Origin: Ceriagrion tenellum
Lineage: Eukaryota > Arthropoda > Insecta > Odonata > Coenagrionidae
NCBI GenBank assembly: GCA_963169105.1
Contig: OY720642.1
Coordinates: forward strand, 16,486,965 to 16,550,964
Direction: 5' to 3'
DNA: 64,000 nucleotides
The translations under genes and the position numbers were made by a program. The notes beneath the pieces were generated by a model. That model ran no database searches and was not told the DNA's origin. It saw nothing but the letters and a program-made list of their open reading frames with translations. Shown piece after piece: positions 1-11,510 of the stretch (the stretch's first letter is position 1; every line of letters starts with the position of its first letter).

Positions 1-400
1 TCTACCTCTCCCACCACTTATTTCACTCTCATATATATCTGTTTCGTTATTCGACTCTCATCCATTCTCTCAACATGGCCAAACCAACGAAGCACACTCC
101 TTTCGTATATGTCCATTACTGGAACAACTAACCCACATTCATTTATTACCCACTCATTCCTCACCCTATCCAGCCTACTTTTGCCGCAAATACTCCTCAG
201 ATAACTCATACCCACGGCGTTTAGTCTACTCTTATGTCTATCCTGGCATACCCATGTTTCACTACCATACAACAAAGTAGGGAGAAGTACACTTTTGTAC
301 ACGGCGATTGTCGCTTCCTTTGACAGGCACTCATTCCTTCATAAGCTCCACATGCTACCTACCACTTTCCTTCCAGCATTCGCACGTCTCTTTATCACCC
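1..400 (-). mobile_element. RTE-type LINE ORF2 C-terminal relic (family A), cut by window edge
   Basis: Read on the minus strand this encodes the region after the reverse transcriptase of an endonuclease-reverse transcriptase LINE. Visible marks are LLYGSETWV, an RLNAVGMSYLRSICGK segment and WFGHVERMDESRITKQIY. A TGA lies upstream of the YKSVLLP segment, so the copy is dead. The same protein segment recurs near 9.0-9.4 kb, and its far C-terminus near 4.4 kb. The RTE assignment rests on the YGSETW...GHxxRM...GRPR layout and is family knowledge, not a search result. The upstream limit near 400 is approximate. Confidence 0.8.
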
Positions 401-787
401 GCTTTATAATAACGCCATATCCTCAATCCAACCCCTAGCCTCGTCCACTCCTTCTCACGCTTCCGCGATGTAAACCCTCGACCCTGGAGTTGCCTCTTCC
501 GGTCCCCGCTCCAACTATTCTCTCCTTCGCTCCCTTCCGCCTCCGACCAAACTCTCGCCCCTTTCATCCCCACGCCTTCAAATCCGTTCCATTCCACACC
601 CAACTCGGGACTACTCTTTTGCTTTTCACGCGACAGCGAATTCTGCTCTCACCCAAGCCCCTTCCCTCAACCTTCCCTTCTCCTGCCCGGCCAACCCGCC
701 AAAAACCCTTTCAACTATTTCTGGGAAGTCTCCCCGACTTTCCTACCATTGTACACCTATGCCACGTAACATGTCCAATTGGGTTGA
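401..787. other. C/T-rich tract without recognisable gene
   Basis: The plus strand is strongly pyrimidine-rich with many CCCTTCC-like runs, so long open frames appear on both strands. They have low-complexity composition (P, S, F or G, E, R) and no motif, so I do not call a gene. It may be the GA-rich upstream part of the flanking LINE or an independent tract. Confidence 0.5.
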
Positions 788-808
788 TGTAGTGATCAGA
801 TCACTACA
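788..808. repeat. Short perfect inverted repeat
   Basis: Ten-base arms TGTAGTGATC and GATCACTACA surround a single A. It could be a site of dyad symmetry or a trace of a lost element; no function is evident. Confidence 0.6.
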
Positions 809-1441
809 CTGGCTTTACATTCTGAAGTCCCAGGTGCGATTGGTAAAGTCTTCATGGGTCCTCAACCAGGTGAATTAGTCGTTGGCAAACGCACAGTGGG
901 GCTGAACCCCAAAAGAGTAGCCGAATGTCTCTATAATACACTTTACAAGCTATTTAGCTATTTTATGTGAGTAAATAAGAAATAAACACTTCATCCTTTG
1001 CATCATTCTATATTGGAAAATGCAGTCATAAATGTTGATTGTAATCAATTTAAAAAAAGCAAAAATATAATCCTCTGCATTCATTCAGATATATTTATTG
1101 ACGGATTAACATATGGGGACACGTTGTGGGTGGCCTAGGACACTTGTAACCCTAAAAAGGTTTTTATATAGCCTATAATACTCATTTAGTACACGATAAA
1201 TCATCCAAAATTTCATGCCAATAGGTTCTGAAGTTCCAGAGAAGAAATGAACGTTGATATACCACAAAATTTTCGTTTTGAAAACCTTTTAGGCACTGCG
1301 CGACATTTCGACACCTACCTCCGACATCATCTTCAGAGTACGTCAGTTTGAAAATTCAGCTTCGCAATGCACACCCACAGCTTGAGCCAGGTGACGTCTT
1401 ACTGGCAGGCGCCAATTTTTACCTCTTCCACGTTCAATATG
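809..1441. other. AT-rich stretch, nothing recognised
   Basis: No open frame of note, no inverted ends and no match to the repeat families elsewhere in the window. Confidence 0.5.
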
Positions 1442-1516
1442 CGGAACTCGGGTTTGTACCCCTGGCTCAGCGAGTAGCCGGTGTCAAGGTTGAAGTTTTT
1501 AGTTTCCATTCATATT
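1442..1516 (+). repeat. Dispersed 75-bp repeat, copy 1
   Basis: It runs from CGGAACTCGGGTTT to TTAGTTTCCATTCATATT and matches 3225-3299 with only a few differences. Copy 2 follows a tRNA-like SINE head, so this may be the tail of the same SINE. Confidence 0.8.
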
Positions 1517-1554
1517 CACTTCATTGATAAGAGATCAAAAGTACAAAGGGAACT

Positions 1555-1660
1555 GGCCTCTCGTTGATAAGTATCCGCCACTACCGGGATACGAACCCAC
1601 GCCCTCTCGGAAAAGGAAGCCAGTCCTCTTTGCATATCCCAATCAACCCATTTCCCGTGC
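1555..1660 (-). repeat. Possible tRNA-like SINE relic
   Basis: On the minus strand GGGTTCGTATCCCGG resembles a Pol III B box inside a T-arm, preceded by a GC-rich arm. No convincing A box or acceptor stem is seen. It lies just beyond repeat copy 1. Confidence 0.3.
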
Positions 1661-2423
1661 CCGCGTATAGCCTTTTCAAGGATCCCCCGGTCTGCAAAAT
1701 GTTTAGTTTGGTCTACTTTCCTCTTCGATCAGATATGAGCTTCAGGCTGCATCCGCGTATAATGAGCTCAAACTTATAAATGCTCCCTGGGCATATATTG
1801 TTGCGGCAGCTTTATAGTTTTTTTTGTAATCCTTGAAACGCCCACATAACCATCCCATTATGGAGGAATTGCTGAGCAAGGCCACTTCACGGGCATGCAA
1901 GGCGCCGATACCGCCCCCTCGCGGAAAGAAAAATTATTATCGAGCAGCGATCTTTCTCCTCCACCCTTTCACTAGAACCCACAAGAGAAGCGGCGTCTCC
2001 CATTGCCGCTCAAATTCCTGGAGGCTCTCTAAAAGGGGGAAATGGAGGGGATGGGTGATTGGGGTGGGTTGGGGGATGATATAGGGGGAAGGGGTGGATG
2101 GCGAGGGGTAAGAGAAGAGATCAGGCAGGCGGGCGGGCGGCTCAGCGGTCGGCTAGCGTGTAGCGTGGGAGTCTCTCGGAGCGGTAATTAGGGGGAGCAC
2201 GGTGGAAATTGAGAAGGAGGCCAGGAGAAGGGGGGGAGTTCAGGGAAGAGAATCAAAGGGGGAAGGCAGGAAGAACAAGGCCTTGGCGTAATAGCGGGGG
2301 CCCTCTCGGGCGATTTTAGTCAATAACACTGGGGCTAAACTATTTTGCAGCTGAAGGCATTATATGGGTTCGGTTGGTAATTTGAGGAGGCGCCTGACAA
2401 GTTAGGTCAATCGAAACAGTTGA
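1661..2423. other. Partly GC/purine-rich region (about 1.83-2.34 kb), no gene
   Basis: The stretch 1830-2340 is G-rich, with several CpG and long GGGGA runs plus GCGGGCGGGCGG. Open frames here have low-complexity products. It resembles the other CpG-bearing islands of the window and may be regulatory or a decayed GC-rich repeat. Confidence 0.4.
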
Positions 2424-2921
2424 GGTCGAACAGTCAGGTGTTTCGGCTCTCGCCGCAGGATTACATCCTCCACCTCGGACTCAAGCTGCCAGCTTATCTC
2501 TAAGTAAGGAAGCAGTGGGAAGGATAGGAATGGGAAGGGAAGGTTATCGAAACCAACAGCACCTTCGTGGCCGACACCAATGAGGCGGATTGAGGTCAAA
2601 ATGACCTCAATTGGGCCTCCACCCCCCGAAGTACTCGTATTAGTTTGGTTACCCAAACAACTGAGACGAGCAGCCGTCGGTCTCACTTTCGCGAAAGACC
2701 TACCGCACATCGTTGATAACCGGAAGAGCCCGTTGCCCAAAATATTGGGATTAGGTATCTCTCTGGCTCCCTTTCCGGGCTGACGCCGTGCGGTCTGCCG
2801 GAGTACGACCTCGAGTCGGGGACCACCGGACCCATGAAGGATCAATTCGGACCAATTCTGGTCAAAGCGTGGGTACATCCCTTCTCTCAGTAGTCCTCAT
2901 CAACCCTTGGTCGAACAGTCA
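2424..2921. repeat. About 470-bp insertion bounded by a 13-bp direct repeat
   Basis: GGTCGAACAGTCA occurs at 2424-2436 and again exactly at 2909-2921. The GC-richer DNA between them contrasts with its surroundings. The minus strand of 2402-2878 is open for 158 codons but shows no domain I recognise. The direct repeats could be a target-site duplication of a retroposed sequence. No poly(A), RT or B box is visible, so its class is unknown. Confidence 0.4.
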
Positions 2922-3014
2922 ATCCGAATGTGACGGATGTTGTATTTATTTTCATTAAATGTACTGTAACGATTAATGTTACACTTTGAATTTACTTTTA
3001 ATGTCGGCCCCGAT

Positions 3015-3130
3015 GTCGATGAAGGGTAAAGTCCTCGCCTGCTAAATTTTGAGAATTTATAAAGATATTGTTAGATTTTTTACCCGAGGGTCGTGGGTTC
3101 GAATCCCGCCTGGGTACATTATTCACTACC
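3015..3130 (+). mobile_element. tRNA-derived SINE head with internal insertion
   Basis: The left half GGGTAAAGTCCTCGCCTGCT looks like the D and anticodon arms of a tRNA. The right half carries a good B box (GGGTTCGAATCCC). Between them sits about 35 bp of AT-rich sequence that recurs near 3.52 kb, so the tRNA unit appears split. The 75-bp repeat follows at 3225. It is not a functional tRNA because the arms do not close. Confidence 0.6.
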
Positions 3131-3224
3131 CAGGACATGGATGTTTGTGCTCGTCAAATGAGTTAATTTTAATAGAGGACTCTACAGTCCTATATTCCCT
3201 CAATAAAGACAAGTTATTAGTATT

Positions 3225-3299
3225 CGGAACTCGGGTTTTTACCCCTGGCTCAGCGAGTTGTCGGTGTGAAGGTTGAAGTTTTTAGTTTCCATTCATATT
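3225..3299 (+). repeat. Dispersed 75-bp repeat, copy 2
   Basis: Second copy of the 1442-1516 repeat, downstream of the tRNA-like head, consistent with both being parts of one SINE. Confidence 0.8.
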
Positions 3300-4412
3300 G
3301 GCGTAATAATTTACACGTACCTTTGAAAGTCATATTATAGTACAAATGACATAAAAAGGCCTACAACTTAATATTATTATTAATTTTTTAAATGAAATTG
3401 TAGGGCTTTGGCTGGATTTTATCGGTTTTATTTACTTGGTAACGGTTGTTTATGAATATGCCAATATGGGAGTTTGATTGTAGTGCTGGTCCAGAGTAGA
3501 CATCTTTTGATCCTGGAAGAATTTTGAGGATTTATAAATATATTGTTTGATCTTTAATTTTGTAGATTTTCTTGTTTTTATCATCCTTAGTGTCCTGTGG
3601 ACTTTGGTGGTGATTTTTTTCAAAATTGCCTGGCGCCCTGAAAAATAAAAAACCGAAGTAACCCCCCTTGCTCTACCATCGAGTCACTGAGAGACATTTT
3701 GAGTAACGTAAAATTAACTTTCAAACATTTTTGCAACCAGTTTAAGACTAGAAATAGACAAAAAGGCATACTCTTGGGAAATAAGGCAAGTTTAGTTGGC
3801 ATTATCGAATTTAAAAAGTACAGAAAATAATTACGAATTTTTAATGGCGTGTTTAATTCTAAGTATGCTACTGCGAGTTTATACATATCAACAAAAACTC
3901 TGTTCCTCAAAGATATCCATCAAAATAGTAAAAACCTATATCTACAACATGTAATATAAATATTACCTACTTTCAGCCAAACCTTAGAAGTGATTATAAT
4001 TAATAGTTATGCATTATAAGATTCTGAAAATGATGATATAATTTGTAAAAGATGTTACACTGATGTTAAAAAAGGGTGTAATAAAATTTTCAAGCTTTAT
4101 ATAAAGCATTATTAATTTTTTGCAACATTATTCAATCACCAAGTATTCGTTCATGCAAAACAAAGTTATCCATTGCACGAATCCCACTGAACTTGTATGG
4201 TGTCCATTAAATGAATCATCCAAATTTTTCCTGGCTTTTCATAATTTATTCTGCCAACAATTTAAATAAAGCAGCTTCATATTCACAACGTGACATGAAA
4301 TCTTTAAATGATAAAATTTTAATTTTCTATGTCACAAATACCTATAACTGATAACTAACTAAAAATTCTTAATAATACCCTACATTTGTGCACATCAATC
4401 AAATCAGGTATT
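3300..4412. other. AT-rich stretch with one short shared segment
   Basis: About 35 bp near 3520-3556 (start AATTTTGAGGATTTATAAA) nearly repeats the segment that splits the SINE head at 3.05 kb. Otherwise no gene or repeat is recognised; the minus-strand frame at 3620-3910 has no motif. Confidence 0.4.
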
Positions 4413-4680
4413 GCTGATGAAATGGGTGGGCTAAGGGTTGAGGAAATTCTTAGGAAGAGGAATATTAGGAGTTTTATAAACAGGAGGGCGTGTATGAAAC
4501 AGTGTATGGAGGTAAATGAGAGAAAAGAGGTTAGCAAGGATAGGTCAGTATGTAGGATATTATTAAAGCAGAGTTAGGGATGCAATTATGTATTAATGAG
4601 TGAAACATTTTGACTGTGCCTACCTCGGAAGGGAATGGCGTGATGGGTATGTATGTCTATATGCTTTCCCATTGAAAAAG
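4413..4680 (+). mobile_element. RTE-type LINE 3' end (family A)
   Basis: The plus strand encodes the extreme C-terminus seen also at 9.0 kb (VEEILRKRNIRS, then RRACMKQCMEVNE and CKDRS-like residues). A 3' UTR follows with a CGGAAGGG...GGCGTGAT segment and a TGTATG-type tail. It is 5' truncated, as is usual for LINE copies. Confidence 0.85.
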
Positions 4681-5431
4681 ACGTTTTTCTGCTGTAATCT
4701 GAGAAAACTCCATAAGATCCCACATTATAATATCCACTTTCAATGCTGAATTACAGTGAATCTAGCCTGTAAGCCTTATCTTTTCAACTAATTCCATACT
4801 CTACATATCCTGAATGTAAAATTAAAATTTTCACATTTTGTGGCGTCAATCACGCAAATGGCTGTAAACCACAGTCGCAATGGCTTCAGCAGGCGTCTAC
4901 TTCCTTAAAATTAACGACTCTGCTACTTAAAGCAAATTTGTTCGCCCAGGTCTCTGAAATAAGGATTTTTATTGATAAAAAGTGTCGCGACTTTTTCCTA
5001 TTGGCTTTTCGCATATCAACTTCGCGAAAGAAACGTGTAATCAGGTGATTGCCATGAAGCGTAAGACGTAAATTTCTAAAATTCTTTGCACTTAACATCA
5101 ATAGGAAACCTTCTCTCTGGGATATCATCAAAAATTTGCATAATCTGAATTATAACGTTTCAGTGTACATTCCCGTCAATCATTACAATGCCTTTTTCAC
5201 TGTGCCATCAGTGGTGCGGGGAATCCTGGCGATTTCTCCTAGACCGCGACAGAAGCCTAACTAAAAAGGCGCTTTCGACCGATTTATACAGCCCTCTCAA
5301 GTCAGAGCCTTCTTAATTTCCAGGGAGCAGTCCACCCCTAATTTCCCAACAGCAAGAGGATCACACATTTCCATCCCTTCGCTGTGTCAAAGTCCTCCCC
5401 CACACGAGAGATCCCCATCAGCCAACCGGAT
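4681..5431. other. No recognised feature
   Basis: AT-rich sequence without coding signal or family match. Confidence 0.4.
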
Positions 5432-5783
5432 TTAAGGTAGTCCGAGCGAGATAGTTCCCTAGTCATAATAGAGACCACTTCGATATGTGCCTTATAATTT
5501 CACCAGCTGTGTGACATACGAATTAAATATTTCAATATTAATGGTGCAATAATATAGTTTGTTATGACAGAAATTTTTCGGGCGGTGCGTTTGGAACTCC
5601 TTCAAAACGGAAGGTTTTTTGTGATCCCCAAGAACCTATTGCGGTGACAATATGATAAATTTTCAAAAGTAGTTGAGGAAACATACAAACTGGTGTAATT
5701 GTATAGGTGAGATATTTTTCTTTAAAATGGCAAGAAATTCATTGATATTTAAGTAAAATGACTTTTCGCTTAAACTACCTTAA
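5432..5783 (-). mobile_element. TTAA MITE copy 1, internally deleted
   Basis: Both ends are intact, with TTAA at each side: TTAAGGTAGTCCGAGCGAGA at left and CTTAAACTACCTTAA at right. At 352 bp it lacks roughly 200 bp of the interior found in the 556-582 bp copies. It carries no transposase, so movement would have been by a TTAA-specific (piggyBac-type) enzyme; that is inferred from the target site only. Confidence 0.9.
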
Positions 5784-6170
5784 GGTATAGCGTGGAGAGG
5801 ATTTGAAGAGGAAGGGGAAGGAAGGAAGAGGATGAGTGAGAAAGAAGAAAAGCAAACTGGATCAGATGAGCCCCAGGCGGGTTTTTTACTCGCGCGTCGA
5901 ACGCGGGCCACGTTCTCAGTTCGCGGCAATATCTCTCATCGGTTCAAAGATCGATTCCCTGCGATAATCTCTCGCGCATACGATTCGGAAATGCACGAAA
6001 AGGAGAGGAGGGGTTGGAGTGGGTTGGGGGGGTTGGGTAAAGGAGGGTGGGGGTGAATGGGGGATGGGGTGAATGGGGGATGGGGTAATGGAGGGAGTGG
6101 GGAATGGATTGGATTGGAGAATCGAGGAATCCGGGCTGGCGAAGGGAAAGGGGTTTACTTAGCGAATTCC
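5784..6170. other. CpG-bearing GC-rich island
   Basis: Positions 5880-6000 are rich in CpG (several CGCG) and are followed by G-rich repeats such as GAATGGGGGATGGGGT in two tandem copies near 6053-6087. No coding signal is convincing. It is a candidate host regulatory sequence, by composition only. Confidence 0.4.
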
Positions 6171-8935
6171 TGAGTTTTCATTTTTCCCCTCCGTCCCCAT
6201 TGTTGGCGGAATAATTCTTGTATCTTTCCGATGACTCCGCCCATTTTATCGCTCTTTCCACTCTCTGTTTGCTCTGTGTTCCCGATTCTGTCTCCTTGAT
6301 TAATAACTGTTCCCACTCGAGGACGTCTTTTCATACCGCAGTTGTTTTACAGGATCCATTTCTCGTCTAAAATTTTGTCTCGCAACTTGATGCTTTTAAT
6401 TAATATTGCTTCAATTTTCATATTAGTTAATATTGAATATTATAATAGGTTTTAAGTTAGTTACAGTATCCTACATTACAACTGCTCCTTAAATATTAGA
6501 AGACATGGTATTAAATTGAAGCAGCGATGAATGTTAAATATTTTGCAGCGTAAACAATTTGAGTGTAGTTTCATACTCTAATCTTTATTGGAGTCGAACT
6601 TGAGGTATGTTCCTTAACAAAGAGAAGTCCTTCATTGTAAATACTGATTAGGAATTAATCTAATGCGCGTGGTATGTTTATGTCGGAGCACCTCCATGTG
6701 AGCAAAACCTCCTCCATTGGTTGCACCAAGCAGCTGAATTTAGTCTCTCAACCATTTCTTTCACACTCAATGCAATTACTTTATGCGTAAAAGGCGACTG
6801 TGATTGTAAGGGGGTTGAAATAGCAAGGCTTGGGTGAAATTGTATTCAAAATTAGAAATAAAATTTTCCATCTTATGACAATTTCATTAATTCATTTGAA
6901 GTTAATTGGCTGGTTATTTCTTCTAGGTTCTTCCAATAAGTCTATGAACAAACATTTGATATTCTTGGAATGGTGGCAAGGCTCATTCAACGAAGCAATT
7001 TAACTTTCGAGCTCTAAAAAAAATATTTTACTGAAATTGTTGAAGGTTATAACTAGTTCATTTAAAATATTTTCTCTCTAGGACACAATTATTTCCATTG
7101 TACTCCAGGTTATTGCTAGAACAAAAACTTATTGCTGTACATTTTCGGAATATTACAATCATTATTTGGTTCGTAAAACAATGGTGAACGACTGATTACT
7201 ATTGTCAATTGATAGTGAGGAGGCTGAGATAGAGAGTTATCAATGAGCTTACTCGTGAACTTATTCCCATAACATATTCATTGCATTCAAGAAATGCAAT
7301 AATTTGCCATGGACTCAAACCAGGGCCACAACTCTGCCTTCAGGTTGTTCGAATGGTTATTACGAGGGAAGTTTACCAGTTATGGTTGGAATAAATGTAT
7401 AAGGATAAAATTCCTCATGACTATTCCCGGCTTCGGCCCCTATATCTTTACAGTACTTTTTCTGTCTCCACCTCACCTTTCGTCCAACAACTCGTTCTTA
7501 AATCCAATCTTCTTTCTTCTCCTTCCCGATTTACCCAAATCCCTTCCTGCAGCATCCCCCCATCCCTCGTTACCTGTTTTTAACTGTTCATATTTGTTTA
7601 TTGACGTATTTTCTCAAAGTTCTCGTAATCAGCTCCTCCTTAGAACGGGAAACCTCCTTCGCTAGTGCGTTTCTTCTTCTAATGTGCTTCCTTCTTTTCT
7701 TATTGTCATTGTACGAACTAAAAATTAAATAACTCTACTTCTACAGCTTGTGCCCTCCAAATTATATGACCTAGCTTGCATTTTCTGTCCCGGAAGGTCA
7801 CATAACTCTAGTTTAATTATAAATCATAATCGTTCCACGATGCTCATCAAGATTTTCTAGCACAACTTCGAAAGATAAAGTTACATGGATAGTCAAGTAA
7901 CAAACCCGTGTTTCAATTAGTCTTAAACTCTCGCTAAATTAGCCGTATTAATAAGATGTCTTCCTTTTTCTGTACGTACATCTCTTTTTCATGCCAACCG
8001 ATTCACCATGCAGAAGAGTAGAACGGCTATATTTTTTTGTAGCAATAGACAGATTGCAAATTTTATTCATAATGCTCCCTTGTTTGTTGAGCAATCAAAT
8101 GGTTTAACGCCCGTTGATGTACTCCTTATCAGGAAATGGAGAGATAAAACTTCCTGCAATTTCTACAAAGAAAAAGTGCAGAAAAAGTCTTTGATCATCT
8201 CAATTAAAATACTATTTGTGTTTTACAGTTATTGATTTTGACAGTGCTATGAAAGTTAAGTTATAAATAACATTTCCATCAGATTGATATTTTATATCAA
8301 CTATCCATTATCCGAATAAAAGTGTTATGCGAAACGGTTCCGCCCGTTTATTTCGGTAAAGCTAAGTTCCATTGTATTTGCAAATTTGATAACGGCACGA
8401 GATCAAAAATTGTCAGCAACAGTTGCCACTAAAAATTATCTTTGTTAATGATTAAGAATTATTTTGAGCATCAATCGGGAAGAAAAATTTCAGAATGTTT
8501 TGATTGTCAATTAGAAATTACACCAAAGTGGTGGTATGAGTCCAATTAAAAACTAAACTTGAAGGGGACAACATAAGCTTATGGCCTTCATTTCCACCTA
8601 AATGTGCGATTATCTACATGTTGATACGCTGCCACTAGTTCAAGGAGACTTTTTATTCCGACTGACTAATTGTACATATATTAGTTTCTATTTTTTACAG
8701 GACATATGCGTAAAAAGTCTGGTGTTGGGTCATTTTATATAATTCCCACGGAAATCGGAATCTTTCAGTGGCACAAAAACAACTGTCTTGGAATGAAATG
8801 GAAGATGTTGTAAATCATAACATGCACTACGTTAGCTGCGAAGTACTTGCTGATCACGAATATATTTCATTAAAACTTTCACATTTATTATAGATGTCTT
8901 GTTTCATAGCTTTTATTGTCATCTCTGGCGACAAC
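6171..8935. other. Long AT-rich stretch without recognised genes
   Basis: I found no repeat family, RNA gene or motif-bearing frame. The 118-codon plus-strand frame at 7309-7665 is hydrophobic and proline/serine-rich with no conserved domain and is treated as chance. Confidence 0.4.
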
Positions 8936-9455
8936 ATACATACATGCATACATACATACCAATCACGCCGTACCCTTCCGGGGTAAGTAGAGTCACTCAG
9001 TTTCACTCATAAATACATATTTGTACACTTAACTCTGCTTCAAAATTTCCCTCAATACTGACCTATCCTTGCAAACCTCTTTTGCCTCATTTACCTCCAT
9101 ACACTGCTTCATACACGCCCTCCTGTTTTTAAGACTCCTAACATTCCTCCTCCTGAGAATTTCCTCAACCACATTTAACCACAACTTTCTCGGCCTACCA
9201 CTCCCTCTCCCACCATTCATTTCACTCTTATATATCTGCTTCGTTACTCGACTCTCATCCATTCTCTCAATATGGCCAAACCAACGAAGCACACTCCTTT
9301 CATGTATGTCCATTACCGGAGCATCTAACCCACATTCATTCATTGCCCACCCATTCCTGACCCTATCCATGCTACTTTTGCCGCAAAAGCTCCTCAGATA
9401 ACTCATACCTGAGGCGTATAGTCTACTCTTATGTCTATCCTGACATACCCATGTT
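8936..9455 (-). mobile_element. RTE-type LINE 3' end (family A), longest C-terminus
   Basis: The minus strand has an open C-terminal region of 125 residues. Features are MSYLRSFCGK, WFGHIERMDESRVTKQIY, GGRGSGRPRKLWLNVVEEIL and a final KQS stop. The 3' UTR contains CCCCGGAAGGGTACGGCGTG and ends in a (TATG)n-like tail at about 8936-8960. The 5' truncation lies inside the YGSETWV region near 9455. This is the best-preserved family A end in the window. Confidence 0.88.
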
Positions 9456-9689
9456 AAACACTTAAATATTGGAAATATTTCTAATGTACATCCAGTTACA
9501 ATATCAATTTTAGATCTGGAAAATGTATCAAAAATGTAATCACTTTTCTCTCGGCCGTATTAAAAAGGTGGTTTATAAAAATTGAAAGTGTTCAAAGTTT
9601 TCACTTCTCCCCCAAACCAATTCCTAGTGACAAGAGAAGTGATAATTCAAAATATTAGCTCAATACATCAGCAAATGCCTTGGCCCCGC

Positions 9690-10194
9690 GCAGCTCTCCT
9701 TTTGTTATGTGAGGGGACGCATTGAAGCTTTTTTCAAGAGCTCATCTCCGACGCGTCCTTATTTAAAGGAGTCCGTTTCATCGCCGGCGCCGAATTCGAT
9801 CGTTTGCGCCGAGATTTCATGTAAATCGCTCGAGTGAATGAGTTTGCGAGAGGTGGCGTGGAGGTGCAGTGTGATGGGGGGGGAGAGGCGATATGGAAAA
9901 AGGGAAGGGGATGAGGAGAGGAGGGGTGGGGGAATGAGAGGGGTGGTCGGTGATGGACGCCGCCTCACGGACAGACAGACAGACGCGCGAGAGGCGGACG
10001 TGAAGAGGACCTCTCCCCCGTTTTCACTTTGATGCGATAGCTTTTCGGGGCGGGCGAGGGTAAATATTTGAAAGCGCTCGATATTGTGGTTGTCCGATAT
10101 GGCGGGTGTCCGCGAGTTAGCGCCGGGGCGGTTTCGATGCATCTGCCGCTCCCTCAGTGAGGTCATCCGCGGGTGCGGACGGGCGCGGCTCGGC
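9690..10194. other. CpG-rich island
   Basis: About 500 bp with many CpG (GCCGGCGCCG, GCGCCGGGGCGG), in contrast to the CpG-poor surroundings. It contains ATTTCATGTAAAT, close to a POU-factor octamer, and GACAGACAGACAGAC. The 153-codon minus-strand frame is proline/serine-rich, runs into the adjacent MITE and is not credible as a gene. It could be a promoter or enhancer of an unseen gene. Confidence 0.45.
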
Positions 10195-10750
10195 TTAAGG
10201 TAGTTTGGGCGAAATATCATTTTACCTAGAAATCAATGAATTTGGTCTCATTTTAAAGAAAAATATTTCACCCTTCCATTGACATCAAAAATTCAAACCC
10301 TTACCACATTACTTTCCGAGATATTTTCCAGAAAATTCCAGCCCTTTTACGAGGGAAATGGTACGTGAATGCACTCCAGAGAGACCTTATATTAAAAATG
10401 AGGCATTTCCTACACTTAGATCTCGTCAAAAAATCAACAGTGTGTGTGTGTGTGTTATTAACTATCTTTGAAAATTAATCATATTCTCGAGTAAATTCTT
10501 TGGAATCACAATAAACCTTCCGTTTTGAAGGAGTTTCAAACATACCGCGGGTAAAATATGAGTCAAGTTGAAGACTTATTTAGATATTTTTATTTGATTG
10601 CTCACAATTTCTGTCATGTAAAACTATATTATTGCACCATTAATAATGCAATATGTAATTAATGTGTTGTACAGATGGTGACATTTAAACGTATAATTTG
10701 AATATGGTCTCTATTATGACTAGGGAACTATCTCGCTCGGACTTGCTTAA
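10195..10750 (+). mobile_element. TTAA MITE copy 2
   Basis: Ends TTAAGGTAGTTTGGGCGAAA and CTCGCTCGGACTTGCTTAA are flanked by TTAA; length is 556 bp. A short (TG)n run lies at 10441-10455. The interior holds the common segments GGGAAATGGTACGTG and GACTTATTTAGATATTTT. Confidence 0.92.
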
Positions 10751-11090
10751 GGGGGCTGCATACCTTTCTGTTCTGGCTTCTGACGCATCCTAAGAGATCT
10801 TCGCTTCCCCGCTTCATTGCCAGCCTCGGACTACAGCGCCACTGTTGACAGATTGGGAAACACGTCGCATGTGTCCACAAGGATTTTCACTGTGACGATA
10901 TAATACCCAATATGCATCATGTTTGATGGTCCTTCATGGAGATGAGATTTTTCATTCAAAGTAAAAGTTAATGTTATTTAAGAAATATGCAACCCATCAT
11001 GTCGATCATCTGATTTGGACGAATATAAGTTTCCTTCGCGGTCGAAAAAATTATGCTGAAAGAAACAAACGAATAACTACAGCTCATATT
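10751..11090. other. No recognised feature
   Basis: Mixed-composition sequence without a family match or coding signal. Confidence 0.4.
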
Positions 11091-11280
11091 CTAATGAAAT
11101 ATAATGTAACTTTGGACTCTCCACATAGCTTTATTGACATCGACCATAGTTTCGACAAATTTTGTCATTGTCATGGTGACAAAATTATAATTGGACTTGA
11201 TAAAGACAAATTTGTTGAAACCATGGTCGGTAGAATCAAATAGTGTGGAAAGTACAAAGTAACATTTTATATCATATAAC
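11091..11280. repeat. Inverted pair of hairpin-GAAAC cassettes (foldback 1)
   Basis: Arms of about 76 bp (11091-11166 and 11205-11280) surround a 38-bp centre. Each arm, read outward from the centre, has a GACAAA...TTTGTC-type hairpin, then GAAAC, then a GGTCG segment and an AATAAA- or AATCAAA-like end. This is the same order as in the other foldbacks of this window. The open frames on both strands come from the palindrome. Confidence 0.7.
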
Positions 11281-11510
11281 TCTTTCCACAAAGTAAAGCC
11301 TGAAACAATATATCGTATCCATATTCTAAATATTAATCGTTATTCTAGAGGCCTGCGCGGACACATTTGCTTCAAGCAGCCAAGCGGAAGGTAAATAATA
11401 ACGGGTTAGACTTCCGCGGAAGCGTTTTTGGCCGAGGAGCACACAGCTCCCATATGAAATACAGACGGTTTGCAATTAAAAATTAAACGACGGAAATATT
11501 ACCTAACAGC

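Noticed and set aside
7309..7665. 118-codon plus-strand frame
   Set aside because: Hydrophobic and Pro/Ser-rich, with an overlapping second frame open too; no domain or splice support.
9759..10220. 153-codon minus-strand frame
   Set aside because: CpG-rich, low-complexity frame that starts in the adjoining MITE terminus; no domain.
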